Positions 1 to 7,021 of a stretch of 21,336 bases of DNA are shown here, in pieces. The stretch is from an uncultured Muribaculaceae bacterium (lineage in GTDB: Bacteria; Bacteroidota; Bacteroidia; Bacteroidales; Muribaculaceae). Where the stretch lies: contig CAJTZS010000058.1 of assembly GCA_910584055.1 (NCBI GenBank), forward strand, positions 1-21,336, written 5' to 3'. A program made the position numbers and the translations under genes. The notes under the pieces were generated by a model. That model was not told the DNA's origin. It worked only from the letters and a program-made list of their open reading frames with translations, and made no database searches. How positions within the stretch are numbered: the stretch's first letter is position 1; every line of letters begins with the position of its first letter.

Positions 1-7
1 AAGCTAA

Positions 8-44
8 AGCCGACCTGAAAATCAAAAATCAAGTCGGCTTTTTT
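8..44 (+). terminator. Rho-independent terminator of an off-window + strand transcript
   Basis: AGCCGAC (8-14) pairs with GTCGGCT (33-39) around an 18-nt A-rich loop and is followed by a run of T (40-44). It would end a + strand transcript that enters from the left edge and runs toward the cas operon. The long loop makes it weaker than the other terminators here. Inference: the transcript could be the CRISPR array or an unrelated convergent gene; the window cannot decide. Confidence 0.6.
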
Positions 45-59
45 CGGATGGATACAAAT

Positions 60-95
60 AAAAAACTCGGTTAAATAACCGAGTTTTTTATTTTT
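60..95. terminator. Bidirectional terminator at the end of the cas operon
   Basis: A 10-bp perfect stem, AAAAACTCGG (61-70) with CCGAGTTTTT (79-88), closes an 8-nt loop. It has A residues on one side (60-65) and T residues on the other (84-89), so it can stop transcription on either strand. It begins just past the cas2 stop codon (104) in the minus direction, so the cas9-cas1-cas2 message probably ends here and is not continuous with anything to the left. Confidence 0.8.
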
Positions 96-103
96 CTGAA
101 TTA

Positions 104-454
104 TTAAAACAATTCCAATTGGATTGCAGCCGGCAATGGTTCAGTTTTCTTTGACCCCTCAAATAAAAGGATTTCATTAAATTGTCGTTCTGTAATCGAT
201 ATTACACACACCTTTCCTTCTGAGGGAAGAAATTTCTTAACCCTGTCTATATGAACTTGTGTATTTTCCCGGGAAGCACAATTTCGAACATAAATAGAAA
301 ACTGAAACATCGTAAACCCATCTGATTGCAATCTTTTTCTGAAATCAGATGCCATTTTACGCTGCAACTTAGTTTCAGTTGGCAAATCAAACATTATCAA
401 AATCCACATAAGCTGATAAGCACTAATTCTATCATATGAACATAATTCAGCCAT
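104..454 (-). CDS. cas2: CRISPR-associated endonuclease Cas2 (type II-C)
   Basis: Cas2 is the small dimeric subunit that bridges Cas1 dimers in the spacer-acquisition complex. The protein is 116 aa from the chosen start and carries the ferredoxin-fold opening strand LMWILIMFDLPTE, with the conserved Asp at residue 23, followed by the block GFTMFQFSIYVRNCASRE typical of Bacteroidetes type II Cas2. It ends in LELF, a common ending in this group. A longer reading frame reaches 520, but it would overlap cas1 by 55 bp and add 22 residues with no family resemblance. The start at 454 leaves an 11-bp gap after cas1 and has AAAGG about 8 nt upstream on the minus strand. Third gene of the cas operon, directly before the terminator at 60-95. 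Family assignment is firm; the start is likely. Confidence 0.95.
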   Translation of the reverse strand: MAELCSYDRISAYQLMWILIMFDLPTETKLQRKMASDFRKRLQSDGFTMFQFSIYVRNCASRENTQVHIDRVKKFLPSEGKVCVISITERQFNEILLFEGSKKTEPLPAAIQLELF

Positions 455-465
455 ATTAACACCCT

Positions 466-1383
466 TTATTCTAACGGAATCTCGGGATATACAAGTTTCC
501 GGCTCTCTCCTCCATAACACTTTGCCAAAGATGCAGTAGTCATTGACACAGCCACCATTAATGGCCTGTTTAAACCCTTCAATCTGACATCCAATGAAGG
601 AATGGACAACAATATCTTTTTTGAGGCTTTTGTCAATTCAGGCGATAAATATTTATTCTTTATCATATCAACCACCAATTGATCCACATAAGGTCTGTAT
701 GGTTCCATTATATCGTCAGCCAGACAATATGCATTGTATTTATTAGAGTGATGAATTCCCAATGTAGGCAATAATCCGCTACCTACCAGACTTCGCGCTA
801 TCACCGCCCTCAATATGGCATAGCCATAATTGAGCAAGGAATTTGGATCATCCCCTTCCTGTCTACGAACAAATCCCGGGATTGTTTCAAATAGATTCCT
901 CCAATAATATGCTGCCGCCCTCCCCTCAAGGTTATCCGGATCCCCGCTTCTGACCTGCGTTGACCACTTCAACATATTTCCGACCTCAGTGCCATTCGCT
1001 CTCTTTAAGACCGCAGCCTGATTCCGAATCTTTGCCGAAATTGTCTGTTGCCATAATTGTTTCTTAAGGGGCAAGGAGGCCACAATCTGATCGCCAAACC
1101 GCTCAGACTGCAACGTATTCCCATCAAGTGGCAACAACAAACCGGAAGGCATATGTTTTGCATCACAAAATATTACTGCAACATTTGCATCAAGCAATGA
1201 CGACATCAAAGCGGAGGTTATTGTCACCTGAGGACTCTCTATTATCAAGACACCGATGTCTTCAATAGGACGCGTCAGAACCTGTTCGCAGCCGGTCTCC
1301 GGATTAACATTGTTAATAACCAACTGTTTAAGTTTCAATGACAGATATGCCCTATTTGAAAAACACAATGTCTTCTTTATCAT
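466..1383 (-). CDS. cas1: CRISPR-associated endonuclease Cas1 (type II-C)
   Basis: Cas1 is the metal-dependent integrase that inserts new spacers into the array together with Cas2. The 305-aa length is normal for type II. The N-terminal beta domain begins MIKKTLCFSN. The helical catalytic domain holds Glu153 in NLEGRAAAYYW, the His211-His212 pair in LGIHHSNKYN (one is the metal ligand) and Glu227 in ADDIMEPYRP, so the active-site set looks complete. The gene starts 5 bp after the cas9 stop codon, which suggests translation in tandem from one message. No strong Shine-Dalgarno is visible, as is usual in Bacteroidetes. No frameshift or truncation is seen, so adaptation appears intact. Annotation by family recognition is confident; activity is inferred. 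Confidence 0.96.
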   Translation of the reverse strand: MIKKTLCFSNRAYLSLKLKQLVINNVNPETGCEQVLTRPIEDIGVLIIESPQVTITSALMSSLLDANVAVIFCDAKHMPSGLLLPLDGNTLQSERFGDQIVASLPLKKQLWQQTISAKIRNQAAVLKRANGTEVGNMLKWSTQVRSGDPDNLEGRAAAYYWRNLFETIPGFVRRQEGDDPNSLLNYGYAILRAVIARSLVGSGLLPTLGIHHSNKYNAYCLADDIMEPYRPYVDQLVVDMIKNKYLSPELTKASKKILLSIPSLDVRLKGLNRPLMVAVSMTTASLAKCYGGESRKLVYPEIPLE

Positions 1384-1388
1384 AAAAA

Positions 1389-4300
1389 CTATTCAAATAT
1401 TATTCTACCAAGCATAGAAACTTTCACTTTGCGCGGATGCAGCGCATCAAAAGCCTTAATAGATCCTACTCTATGATACTGTTTCATTTCCTTATCCCCT
1501 TTCTCAATTTTCGCAACTGTATCAGTATGGAATTTAAAATAATAATCACTCGGACTCAATTTCCATACCCGATACAGATGTTTGTTTATAGTTGACAAAT
1601 CTCCCGATGCCACAGCATCGTTCCATTCATCGCCTGACATTCCGAGAACGAACATTTCATTTCTCCGTAAAGTCATATATAATTCGGAATCCACCGGTGG
1701 CAATCCTTTCGCCAATCTTTGAATATCCTCATTATCTTCCATCTGCGACAATTTATCCCATGCCTCAGAAGGATCCGTTACAATAATCGGCAGACCATAT
1801 CTCTTCCTCAAAACGCAATCCCAAAAGCTTACCGTTGTTTCAACTACCGAGCCATCCGGAGTGCGGTATAACGCAATATGATGGTTATTCCTCGTCTGAG
1901 AATACCCTATCGCTTTTCCCTCGTCATCATGTCGCACACAGGCAAGCGAATCGGAATTGATACCGGTAAAACACCTCACTCTTTTAATCTCCACGTTTGG
2001 AGCCGAATACAGAGGAGATTCCACAAGACTCTTAGCGAAATTATTCTCCCCGACTTCTTCGAAGCGCTTTTTAACTATACCCCTTATGCGTGAGTCAACT
2101 ATCGAGTCTGCATCTTTAAGTTTCTTGAAGCTTGACAAATCATAATTGATCACAATCTCCTTCCTATAACATCCAATTTCAGGTATTACCTTGTCACGAA
2201 CTTTCAAAGGGGTCTTCTTAAGAGACTTAATCACTTTTGTTTCATCTCTATCATTTCTGTCAAGAAGGTCCTTAAGCTCGCTACGAATCTGAGAATCGAC
2301 AATCAAATCAAGATTTTTAATTGCCTGCTTAATACTCTTTTTTCCATCGTAAACCAGAATCTCTCCATAGACAGATTCTTTTGTCAATGGTCCTCTCGGC
2401 ACCAATACTCCCTTTTGCACGCACACCCTCTTCCCATTCTTTTTAACATACCTTTTCCCGGGCGTGGTCAATTTCTTTCCGGCCTTAAAAGATACGGACA
2501 CTAAATCCAATGCCGTCAAAACTTCAGACACGTTGAAATGAGGTTGTTTTTCCGCCCACTTATCAAGATTCTCATTGAAAAGGTTCTTATCAGAAGAAGC
2601 ATTAAGGGTGTTGAGCCGCTGGACGTGACTTTGCCGCGTCAAGGCAATCACCAATGCATCAAGCGCATGGTGACGATGATCCCGTCTCTTCGACCAGTTA
2701 ACTATACGTTCTTTGCAATGCATCTGCCTGTGACTCTCATATTCCACACGCTCTGTCAATCCCGCATCTTTATATTTCGGGAAGTTTAGGTCATGAAGGA
2801 TATTGTCATACCCCCATACATGACGGAAATAACTTGTCACGGCTCCCGAGGATGCATACACATTACGGATTACGTCAAGCAGGACTTCACGAGTCTTCTT
2901 TGCAATATATTGGCTTTCCCTGAGGTCCCGCTCAATGAAATCCTGCGGAATATCCTTGGCTGCCATCATAAGCTTATTTCTCTTTGCCTTTGAGATTTTT
3001 TTATCTTTATAGAGACTCTCCACTCTGTCACAATACTCATTGAAATCCTGCTCAGACCGTCCTTTCATGAAATCATAAGCAGTCATCGCCCCTTTGGCAT
3101 GATTACATTCGCGACAGGAACATACCTTATTTGAGAAGCTATCGTCAAACAGACGCGACCTCGGTATGATGTGTTCAATCTCATAGCCATGACCTTCAAC
3201 AAACTGAACGGGCGTTACCACTTTCCCGCAATACATACATCTATTGCCGGTCTCCAGAAGCATACGCATCTTTTGAATACGCCGACGAGTCGGCACTATG
3301 CCGAGTTCCGCTATCTGCGCCTCCAGCCTGTTGTTTTCCCGTTCTTGCCTGTTAATTCGTTCCGTGGTCTCCGCACGCTCGTCACGACTCATCTTCAGTT
3401 CTCGTGCAAGCTCAATCCTTGCTTCGTCGATTTCTCCGTATTCATCAATTATAGCATTAACCAGATTTATTGTCTGATTAATAATCTTTTCAACTATCGG
3501 CTGCCGTAAAGTGCCTTTCGGCAGGATCTCCAGACGGCTTTTAAGCTCTCTATTGGCGTTTTCTTCTTTAGTTATGGAATCACTATGATTCACATTGACA
3601 AGAGTGCATGCCTCGCTATATCCATAACCTTTCATAAGATTGGGTATAAGCTTACGCATGAACTTAGCCGACTTGTTCGAATAACCTGCCCCGACAAAAT
3701 CTATGGCATATAATTTTTCAAGTATGTTTTCATCATCAATTCCAAATTTAGAACGCAGACAATGGAACAGCTCGTTTTTGTCAGATATAGAATAGAGTGT
3801 ATGCCACAACCGATAAAACGGTTCATCGCGATATTCATTTGAGACCTGTTCTATAACCTCTCCTGTATCGGAATCCACAAAAGCAGTGTCTTCCATATTC
3901 AAATCAAACTTCAGAAGAGTCTCCTTTCCCTCATATCCTTCCAAAGCCGCAGCAATCTTACAATATGTTACATTCCCCTGTATCCCTTTTCCAAGCGCCT
4001 TATCCGATTTGAAGCCATCAGCCTTCTTTAGGCCAAGAATCCTGAGCAATTCAGTTTCAGAAAGCTTTTCATGAGTGTTGAGATAATCGAACACTCTCTT
4101 CCTTTCTTCCCGGTTTAGATCATACTCATAATTAAGTTTCCTTGCATCAGTCGGAACACTCAAGACATCGTCAAAAAGCGATGGAGCATATGCCTGTCTC
4201 CCTTTCTGCCGAGGATTGCAAAGCCTGACATTATTAATTGCCTCATATATTCTACAAACCTGTGCCAATGGAGACGTACGGGGAGCAACTTTTGGTCCGC

Positions 4301-5102
4301 TCTCAACAACCTTGCCATTTCTGTCTTTGAACAATTTTCTCTCAAATTCACAAAAGGAAACCAGATGCTTACATGATTTAAGAGGACGCTGGAAAAATAT
4401 TATCTGTTTAAGTCTCCCTATGTTTTCTTCTGTCAGTATTTCAGGATAATATATCCGCTGCGAAAACATTATCTTATCAAATTCCTCGGCATATGCCTCG
4501 CGTGGAAGAACATTCTCCTTTATCCGGTAAGTATAAAACTTAGAACCTTTGGCAGAAACTTCTTCTGAATCTTTCAATTTCGAGTAGAAATATTGACCGG
4601 CAGTCAATCCTGCATCCTTAATTTCTTTAAAACGGGAATTGACATTTTTAACATATTCCGTCTGTCTGGAATCTGCCAAATCCGATTTGGCATGTTTATA
4701 ACCGCGCCTTTGATTCAGATGCAACAAAACTCTGGCTATTTGTGAAAGAGAAAGCCGACAGCCTTCCGTAGCGGCATCGTTTCTTAATTTCCATATCTCC
4801 AATGGTGATAAAGATTGGAATTTTTCGTCAGAATTCATTAATCCCAATTCAATCATCGCCTCTTTAAGGGACTCCCGTCTCAATTGAAAACGGTCGAGCA
4901 ATTTCCGGGCAGTACGCATCGCCGTGCGCTGGGAGCATACCGTTTCACCGCGACCGGCAGAAAAATCCGATTCTTCTTTATTGTCAAACTGTATAATCCT
5001 ACTTCCTAATCCAAGCAGCTTGTTTATTGTCTTGTCTTCATTAAGTTCAATAACAGCCCACCCTATGGAAGCCGTGCCGAGGTCAAGTCCGAGTATCTTC
5101 AT
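1389..5102 (-). CDS. cas9: CRISPR-associated endonuclease Cas9, type II-C
   Basis: RNA-guided DNA endonuclease of 1237 aa. RuvC-I: LGLDLGTASIGWAV with Asp7. The Arg-rich bridge helix follows (about 50-85, QRTAMRTARKLLDRFQLRR), then a REC lobe to about 530. RuvC-II: ARIELARELK with Glu564. HNH: YEIEHIIPRSR with His644, then Asn658 and Asn667, whose spacing (+14, +23) matches SpCas9 H840/N854/N863. Two CxxC pairs (Cys622/625, Cys663/666) probably bind zinc. RuvC-III: HHALDALVIAL with His812 and Asp815. The rest is the C-terminal and PAM-interacting region, from which the PAM cannot be read. All catalytic residues are present, so this is an active nuclease by sequence. Absence of csn2 and cas4 and the order cas9-cas1-cas2 place it in II-C. 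Length lies between compact (about 1000) and long Bacteroidetes forms (about 1400). By eye the locus is more AT-rich than the flanking housekeeping genes, compatible with horizontal transfer. Confidence 0.97.
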   Translation of the reverse strand: MKILGLDLGTASIGWAVIELNEDKTINKLLGLGSRIIQFDNKEESDFSAGRGETVCSQRTAMRTARKLLDRFQLRRESLKEAMIELGLMNSDEKFQSLSPLEIWKLRNDAATEGCRLSLSQIARVLLHLNQRRGYKHAKSDLADSRQTEYVKNVNSRFKEIKDAGLTAGQYFYSKLKDSEEVSAKGSKFYTYRIKENVLPREAYAEEFDKIMFSQRIYYPEILTEENIGRLKQIIFFQRPLKSCKHLVSFCEFERKLFKDRNGKVVESGPKVAPRTSPLAQVCRIYEAINNVRLCNPRQKGRQAYAPSLFDDVLSVPTDARKLNYEYDLNREERKRVFDYLNTHEKLSETELLRILGLKKADGFKSDKALGKGIQGNVTYCKIAAALEGYEGKETLLKFDLNMEDTAFVDSDTGEVIEQVSNEYRDEPFYRLWHTLYSISDKNELFHCLRSKFGIDDENILEKLYAIDFVGAGYSNKSAKFMRKLIPNLMKGYGYSEACTLVNVNHSDSITKEENANRELKSRLEILPKGTLRQPIVEKIINQTINLVNAIIDEYGEIDEARIELARELKMSRDERAETTERINRQERENNRLEAQIAELGIVPTRRRIQKMRMLLETGNRCMYCGKVVTPVQFVEGHGYEIEHIIPRSRLFDDSFSNKVCSCRECNHAKGAMTAYDFMKGRSEQDFNEYCDRVESLYKDKKISKAKRNKLMMAAKDIPQDFIERDLRESQYIAKKTREVLLDVIRNVYASSGAVTSYFRHVWGYDNILHDLNFPKYKDAGLTERVEYESHRQMHCKERIVNWSKRRDHRHHALDALVIALTRQSHVQRLNTLNASSDKNLFNENLDKWAEKQPHFNVSEVLTALDLVSVSFKAGKKLTTPGKRYVKKNGKRVCVQKGVLVPRGPLTKESVYGEILVYDGKKSIKQAIKNLDLIVDSQIRSELKDLLDRNDRDETKVIKSLKKTPLKVRDKVIPEIGCYRKEIVINYDLSSFKKLKDADSIVDSRIRGIVKKRFEEVGENNFAKSLVESPLYSAPNVEIKRVRCFTGINSDSLACVRHDDEGKAIGYSQTRNNHHIALYRTPDGSVVETTVSFWDCVLRKRYGLPIIVTDPSEAWDKLSQMEDNEDIQRLAKGLPPVDSELYMTLRRNEMFVLGMSGDEWNDAVASGDLSTINKHLYRVWKLSPSDYYFKFHTDTVAKIEKGDKEMKQYHRVGSIKAFDALHPRKVKVSMLGRIIFE

Positions 5103-5127
5103 TAGCGTAGATTTGTATAATACCTTA

Positions 5128-5135
5128 CAAATCTA
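5128..5135 (-). promoter_or_regulatory. Candidate -7 element of the cas9-cas1-cas2 promoter
   Basis: Read on the minus strand this is TAGATTTG, a full match to the Bacteroidetes -7 pattern TAnnTTTG, 25 bp before the cas9 start codon. No TTTG lies at the usual 19-20 bp upstream, so the promoter would be weak or dependent on a factor. A 7-bp inverted repeat (ATTTGTA at 5111-5117, TACAAAT at 5126-5132) overlaps it. Confidence 0.4.
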
Positions 5136-5158
5136 ACAAAAAAATAAATAATATTAAA

Positions 5159-5185
5159 ATATTTTGCAAATCATTTGCAAAATAT
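5159..5185. promoter_or_regulatory. 27-bp palindrome between cas9 and tracrRNA, candidate operator
   Basis: Arm ATATTTTGCAAA (5159-5170) and its exact reverse complement (5174-5185) flank TCA (5171-5173): 12-bp perfect arms with a 3-bp centre. The right arm contains the TTTG that serves as -33 element of the tracrRNA promoter, and the site lies upstream of the cas9 -7 element as well. A protein bound here could control both divergent units. The symmetry is seen; the role is inferred. There is no T tract directly after it, so it is not a standard terminator. Confidence 0.5.
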
Positions 5186-5205
5186 AATATAAACCAGTAA
5201 ATTTG
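5174..5205 (+). promoter_or_regulatory. Promoter of the tracrRNA
   Basis: TTTG at 5174-5177 and TAAATTTG at 5198-5205 are exactly 20 bp apart and match the Bacteroidetes -33/-7 consensus fully. The rplU promoter in this window (19427-19458) has the same spacing. The predicted transcription start, about 5-7 nt after the -7 box, falls at about 5211, just before the anti-repeat. Confidence 0.75.
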
Positions 5206-5210
5206 TTTCG

Positions 5211-5300
5211 CAAAAATAATTCAAAGCTGATCACAATAAGGATTATTCCGTTGTGAAAACATCTGAGGAGGGAAATCTAAAGATTTCTCTCCTGTCTTTT
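5211..5300 (+). ncRNA. tracrRNA of the type II-C CRISPR system
   Basis: A trans-activating RNA of about 90 nt that would pair with the CRISPR repeat and load Cas9. In order: a 5' segment with the anti-repeat AAAGCTGATCACAA (5223-5236); the nexus hairpin GGATTATTCC (5240-5249); GTTGTGAAAACATC (5250-5263), a linker that resembles Bacteroidetes type II-C tracrRNAs as I remember them; and a terminator hairpin (5267-5292) with trailing T residues. The anti-repeat predicts that the array repeat begins roughly GTTGTGATCAGCTTTGAA, in keeping with the GTTGTGATT... repeats known from Bacteroides type II-C loci. It is transcribed away from cas9 and converges on rsgA. Boundaries are predicted from promoter and terminator; the identity rests on position, layout and recalled family sequence. 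Confidence 0.82.
5267..5300 (+). terminator. Terminator hairpin of the tracrRNA
   Basis: GGAGGGAAATCT (5267-5278) pairs with AGATTTCTCTCC (5281-5292) with one G-U wobble, followed by TGTCTTTT. It probably doubles as the 3' stem-loop held by Cas9. The opposite strand lacks a good T tract, so rsgA, which converges on it, may use it less well. Confidence 0.75.
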
Positions 5301-5351
5301 ATTTAACGGATATCATCGTTTCAGCAAAAAGTTTGGCAGCTAACGCTGTAA

Positions 5352-6326
5352 TCAGTAGGGTTTGCGGTATTTGGTGGGGTCGGCGAGTTCTTCGAGTATG
5401 GAGAGGTAGGAGGCGTAGCGGCTTTGTGAGATGAGACTTTGCTCCACAGCGGGAACGACAGCGCAGCCGGGCTCTCCGGTATGTTTGCAGTCTGAATAGC
5501 GGCAACCGGATGCGGTCTTGAATATCTCCGGGAAGAAATGGGAAACCTCCTCCGGACTGAAGTCTATCGTGCCGAATCCTTTCACTCCCGGAATATCAAT
5601 AATCTCCCCTCCGCCGGGGATGGTGATCATTTCGGAGAAGGTTGTAGTGTGCATCCCGGTGTGGTGTATGTCTGAGATTTTTCCTGTTTTCAAGCCAGCT
5701 CCAGGAACAAGGGCATTGATAAGTGAGGATTTTCCGACACCGCTATTGCCTGCCATCAATGTGGTTTTACCTGTCAATGCTTCTTTCAGGGATTCAAGTC
5801 CTTCTCCGGTTTCAGCCGACACCACATATACTGGATACCCGATAGACCTGTAAAGATGAGCCACCATCTCTCCGAGCTGTCTGTCATCGGCATCCCATAA
5901 ATCCATTTTGTTCAGAATCAGCATAGCCGGCACTGAATACGCCTCGGCTGTGGCAAGGAAACGGTCGATGAATGTTGTCGGAGTCTGAGGATCTCGCAAT
6001 GTAGCCACAAGCGCAGCGCAATCAAGGTTGGCAGCCAATATATGAGACTCCTTGGAGAGGTTGGATGCCCGCCGTATGATATAATTGCGGCGCTGCGAAA
6101 CAGAGATGATATAATCGGCATCATCTGCGGACTCGGCGACCGTAACCCGGTCGCCGACGGCTACCGGGTTGGTGGTGCGTATACCCTTTATCCTGAAATT
6201 TCCTTTCACTCGACAGGCGACATCCTCCCCCGAATCAAGACGCACGACATATGAAGAGCCGGTATTCTTAACCACTGTCCCTTCACCTTTCGATATGATG
6301 TTCCCTTCTTTTCTTTTTGATTTCAT
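5352..6326 (-). CDS. rsgA: Ribosome small subunit-dependent GTPase A (RsgA)
   Basis: A circularly permuted GTPase that acts late in 30S subunit maturation. The 324 aa hold, in order: an N-terminal OB-fold (about 12-80); G4 NKMD at 139-142; G5 SAE at 170-172; the P-loop GNSGVGKSS at 193-201; the switch segment HTTTF at 226-230; G3 DIPG at 244-247; and a C-terminal zinc site Cys275, Cys280, His282, Cys288. The G4-G5-G1-G2-G3 order is diagnostic of the family and every motif is intact. Length is slightly above the roughly 300 aa norm, from a short basic N-terminus. The gene stands alone, divergent from the winged-helix gene at 6549 and convergent with the tracrRNA. A minus-strand TAAATTTG lies only 5 bp before the start codon (6331-6338) without a properly spaced -33, so the promoter is uncertain. 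Confidence 0.96.
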   Translation of the reverse strand: MKSKRKEGNIISKGEGTVVKNTGSSYVVRLDSGEDVACRVKGNFRIKGIRTTNPVAVGDRVTVAESADDADYIISVSQRRNYIIRRASNLSKESHILAANLDCAALVATLRDPQTPTTFIDRFLATAEAYSVPAMLILNKMDLWDADDRQLGEMVAHLYRSIGYPVYVVSAETGEGLESLKEALTGKTTLMAGNSGVGKSSLINALVPGAGLKTGKISDIHHTGMHTTTFSEMITIPGGGEIIDIPGVKGFGTIDFSPEEVSHFFPEIFKTASGCRYSDCKHTGEPGCAVVPAVEQSLISQSRYASYLSILEELADPTKYRKPY

Positions 6327-6409
6327 AACACAAATTTAACTGATTTCTTAACAATTTCGGTCAATAAGTTGTTAAAAATTTAGAGAAATGGGTTAAAATA
6401 GCTGTCAAA

Positions 6410-6441
6410 TTTGCAATAAATTTTGCAGTTTAATAAATTTT
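6410..6441 (+). promoter_or_regulatory. Candidate promoter of the small winged-helix gene
   Basis: TTTG at 6410-6413 and TAAATTTT at 6434-6441 (7 of 8 to TAnnTTTG) are 20 bp apart. The predicted start near 6450 gives a leader of about 100 nt before the ATG at 6549. Two identical CAAATTTGCA copies (6406-6415 and 6445-6454, 39 bp apart) sit on either side of the -7 region. Their CAAATTTG core is self-complementary, so they could be paired protein-binding sites. Confidence 0.5.
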
Positions 6442-6548
6442 AGCCAAATTTGCAGTCGTAAAACACTAATTATTAATAATAGAACTTGCCTATACTTGGT
6501 TACAAACATTGAAAAGAGTTTAGACAAGCTCACAAAATTTGAAAGAAC

Positions 6549-6755
6549 ATGAACATTGAATCAATTGGAACATGGGCTGGTGAGGTTTATAAAGCGCTTG
6601 ACTCATCAGACACACGCATGCTTGGATTAAAAGGCGTGAAGAAAGCCACCAAACTCAAAAAAGATGAAATCATGGCAGCCCTCGGCTGGCTCGGCCGTGA
6701 AGGCAAGATTGCCATCACTATGAACGATGAAGACATCGTCATCACTTTGGTGTAA
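6549..6755 (+). CDS. Small winged helix-turn-helix protein (DUF2582 type)
   Basis: A 68-aa protein that resembles the winged-helix DUF2582 family widespread in Bacteroidetes. The segment KGVKKATKLKKDEIMAALG looks like the helix-turn-helix, followed by WLGREGKIAI and a short beta wing DEDIVITLV. There is no second domain, signal peptide or membrane segment, so it should be cytosolic and could bind DNA on its own as a dimer. No target is known to me. It is transcribed alone, with a candidate promoter at 6410-6441 and a strong terminator directly after (6774-6818). No clear Shine-Dalgarno; AAAGAA lies just upstream of the ATG. The fold call is fairly sure; function unknown. Confidence 0.85.
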   Translation: MNIESIGTWAGEVYKALDSSDTRMLGLKGVKKATKLKKDEIMAALGWLGREGKIAITMNDEDIVITLV

Positions 6756-6773
6756 CATTCACCGTAATCTCAT

Positions 6774-6818
6774 AAAAAAATTAGCTGAGCCATAAAGGTA
6801 TGTCTCAGCTAATTTTTT
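6774..6818. terminator. Bidirectional terminator after the winged-helix gene
   Basis: AAATTAGCTGAG (6778-6789) pairs perfectly with CTCAGCTAATTT (6804-6815) around a 14-nt loop. Seven A residues precede it and T residues follow, so it can act for the + strand gene at 6549 and for the minus-strand TonB-domain gene at 7022-7468. Confidence 0.85.
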
Positions 6819-6823
6819 ATTTC

Positions 6824-7012
6824 TAAGTAGGTAAGAAAATTTAATGCACAAATAAAACGCAGTTATTTTTGAGATGTTTTTGCCGCGTAATGAAGGAGCA
6901 TATAGGCATATGCAACTGAATTACAAGGTAAAAACAGCCAAAAAGAACAAGTTTTATTGGGCAAGATTTCATTACCTACTTATATCGTTTAATTTTTCTT
7001 ACCTACTTATAT
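6824..7012. repeat. Intergenic segment bounded by an inverted repeat
   Basis: The left end TAAGTAGGTAAGAAAATT (6824-6841) recurs in reverse complement at 6991-7009 with one extra T. A third partial copy, TTACCTACTTATAT, lies in direct orientation at 6972-6985, just before the right arm (copy at 7000-7013). The enclosed stretch of about 150 bp holds no gene I believe; an open frame from 6874 runs backward over the TonB-domain gene and has no family resemblance. It could be a small non-autonomous element, an RNA hairpin or a repeat remnant. No transposase or clear target-site duplication is seen. Confidence 0.5.
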
Positions 7013-7021
7013 TGTTTTATG

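Noticed and set aside
455..520. Longer N-terminus for Cas2 starting at 520
   Set aside because: It would overlap cas1 by 55 bp and add 22 residues unlike any Cas2; the ATG at 454 fits family length and operon spacing.
5103..5236. A long tracrRNA acting as a natural single guide that represses cas9, as in some type II-A systems
   Set aside because: No repeat-like segment that could pair with the anti-repeat lies upstream of it in the same transcript, and the only strong promoter starts at the anti-repeat.
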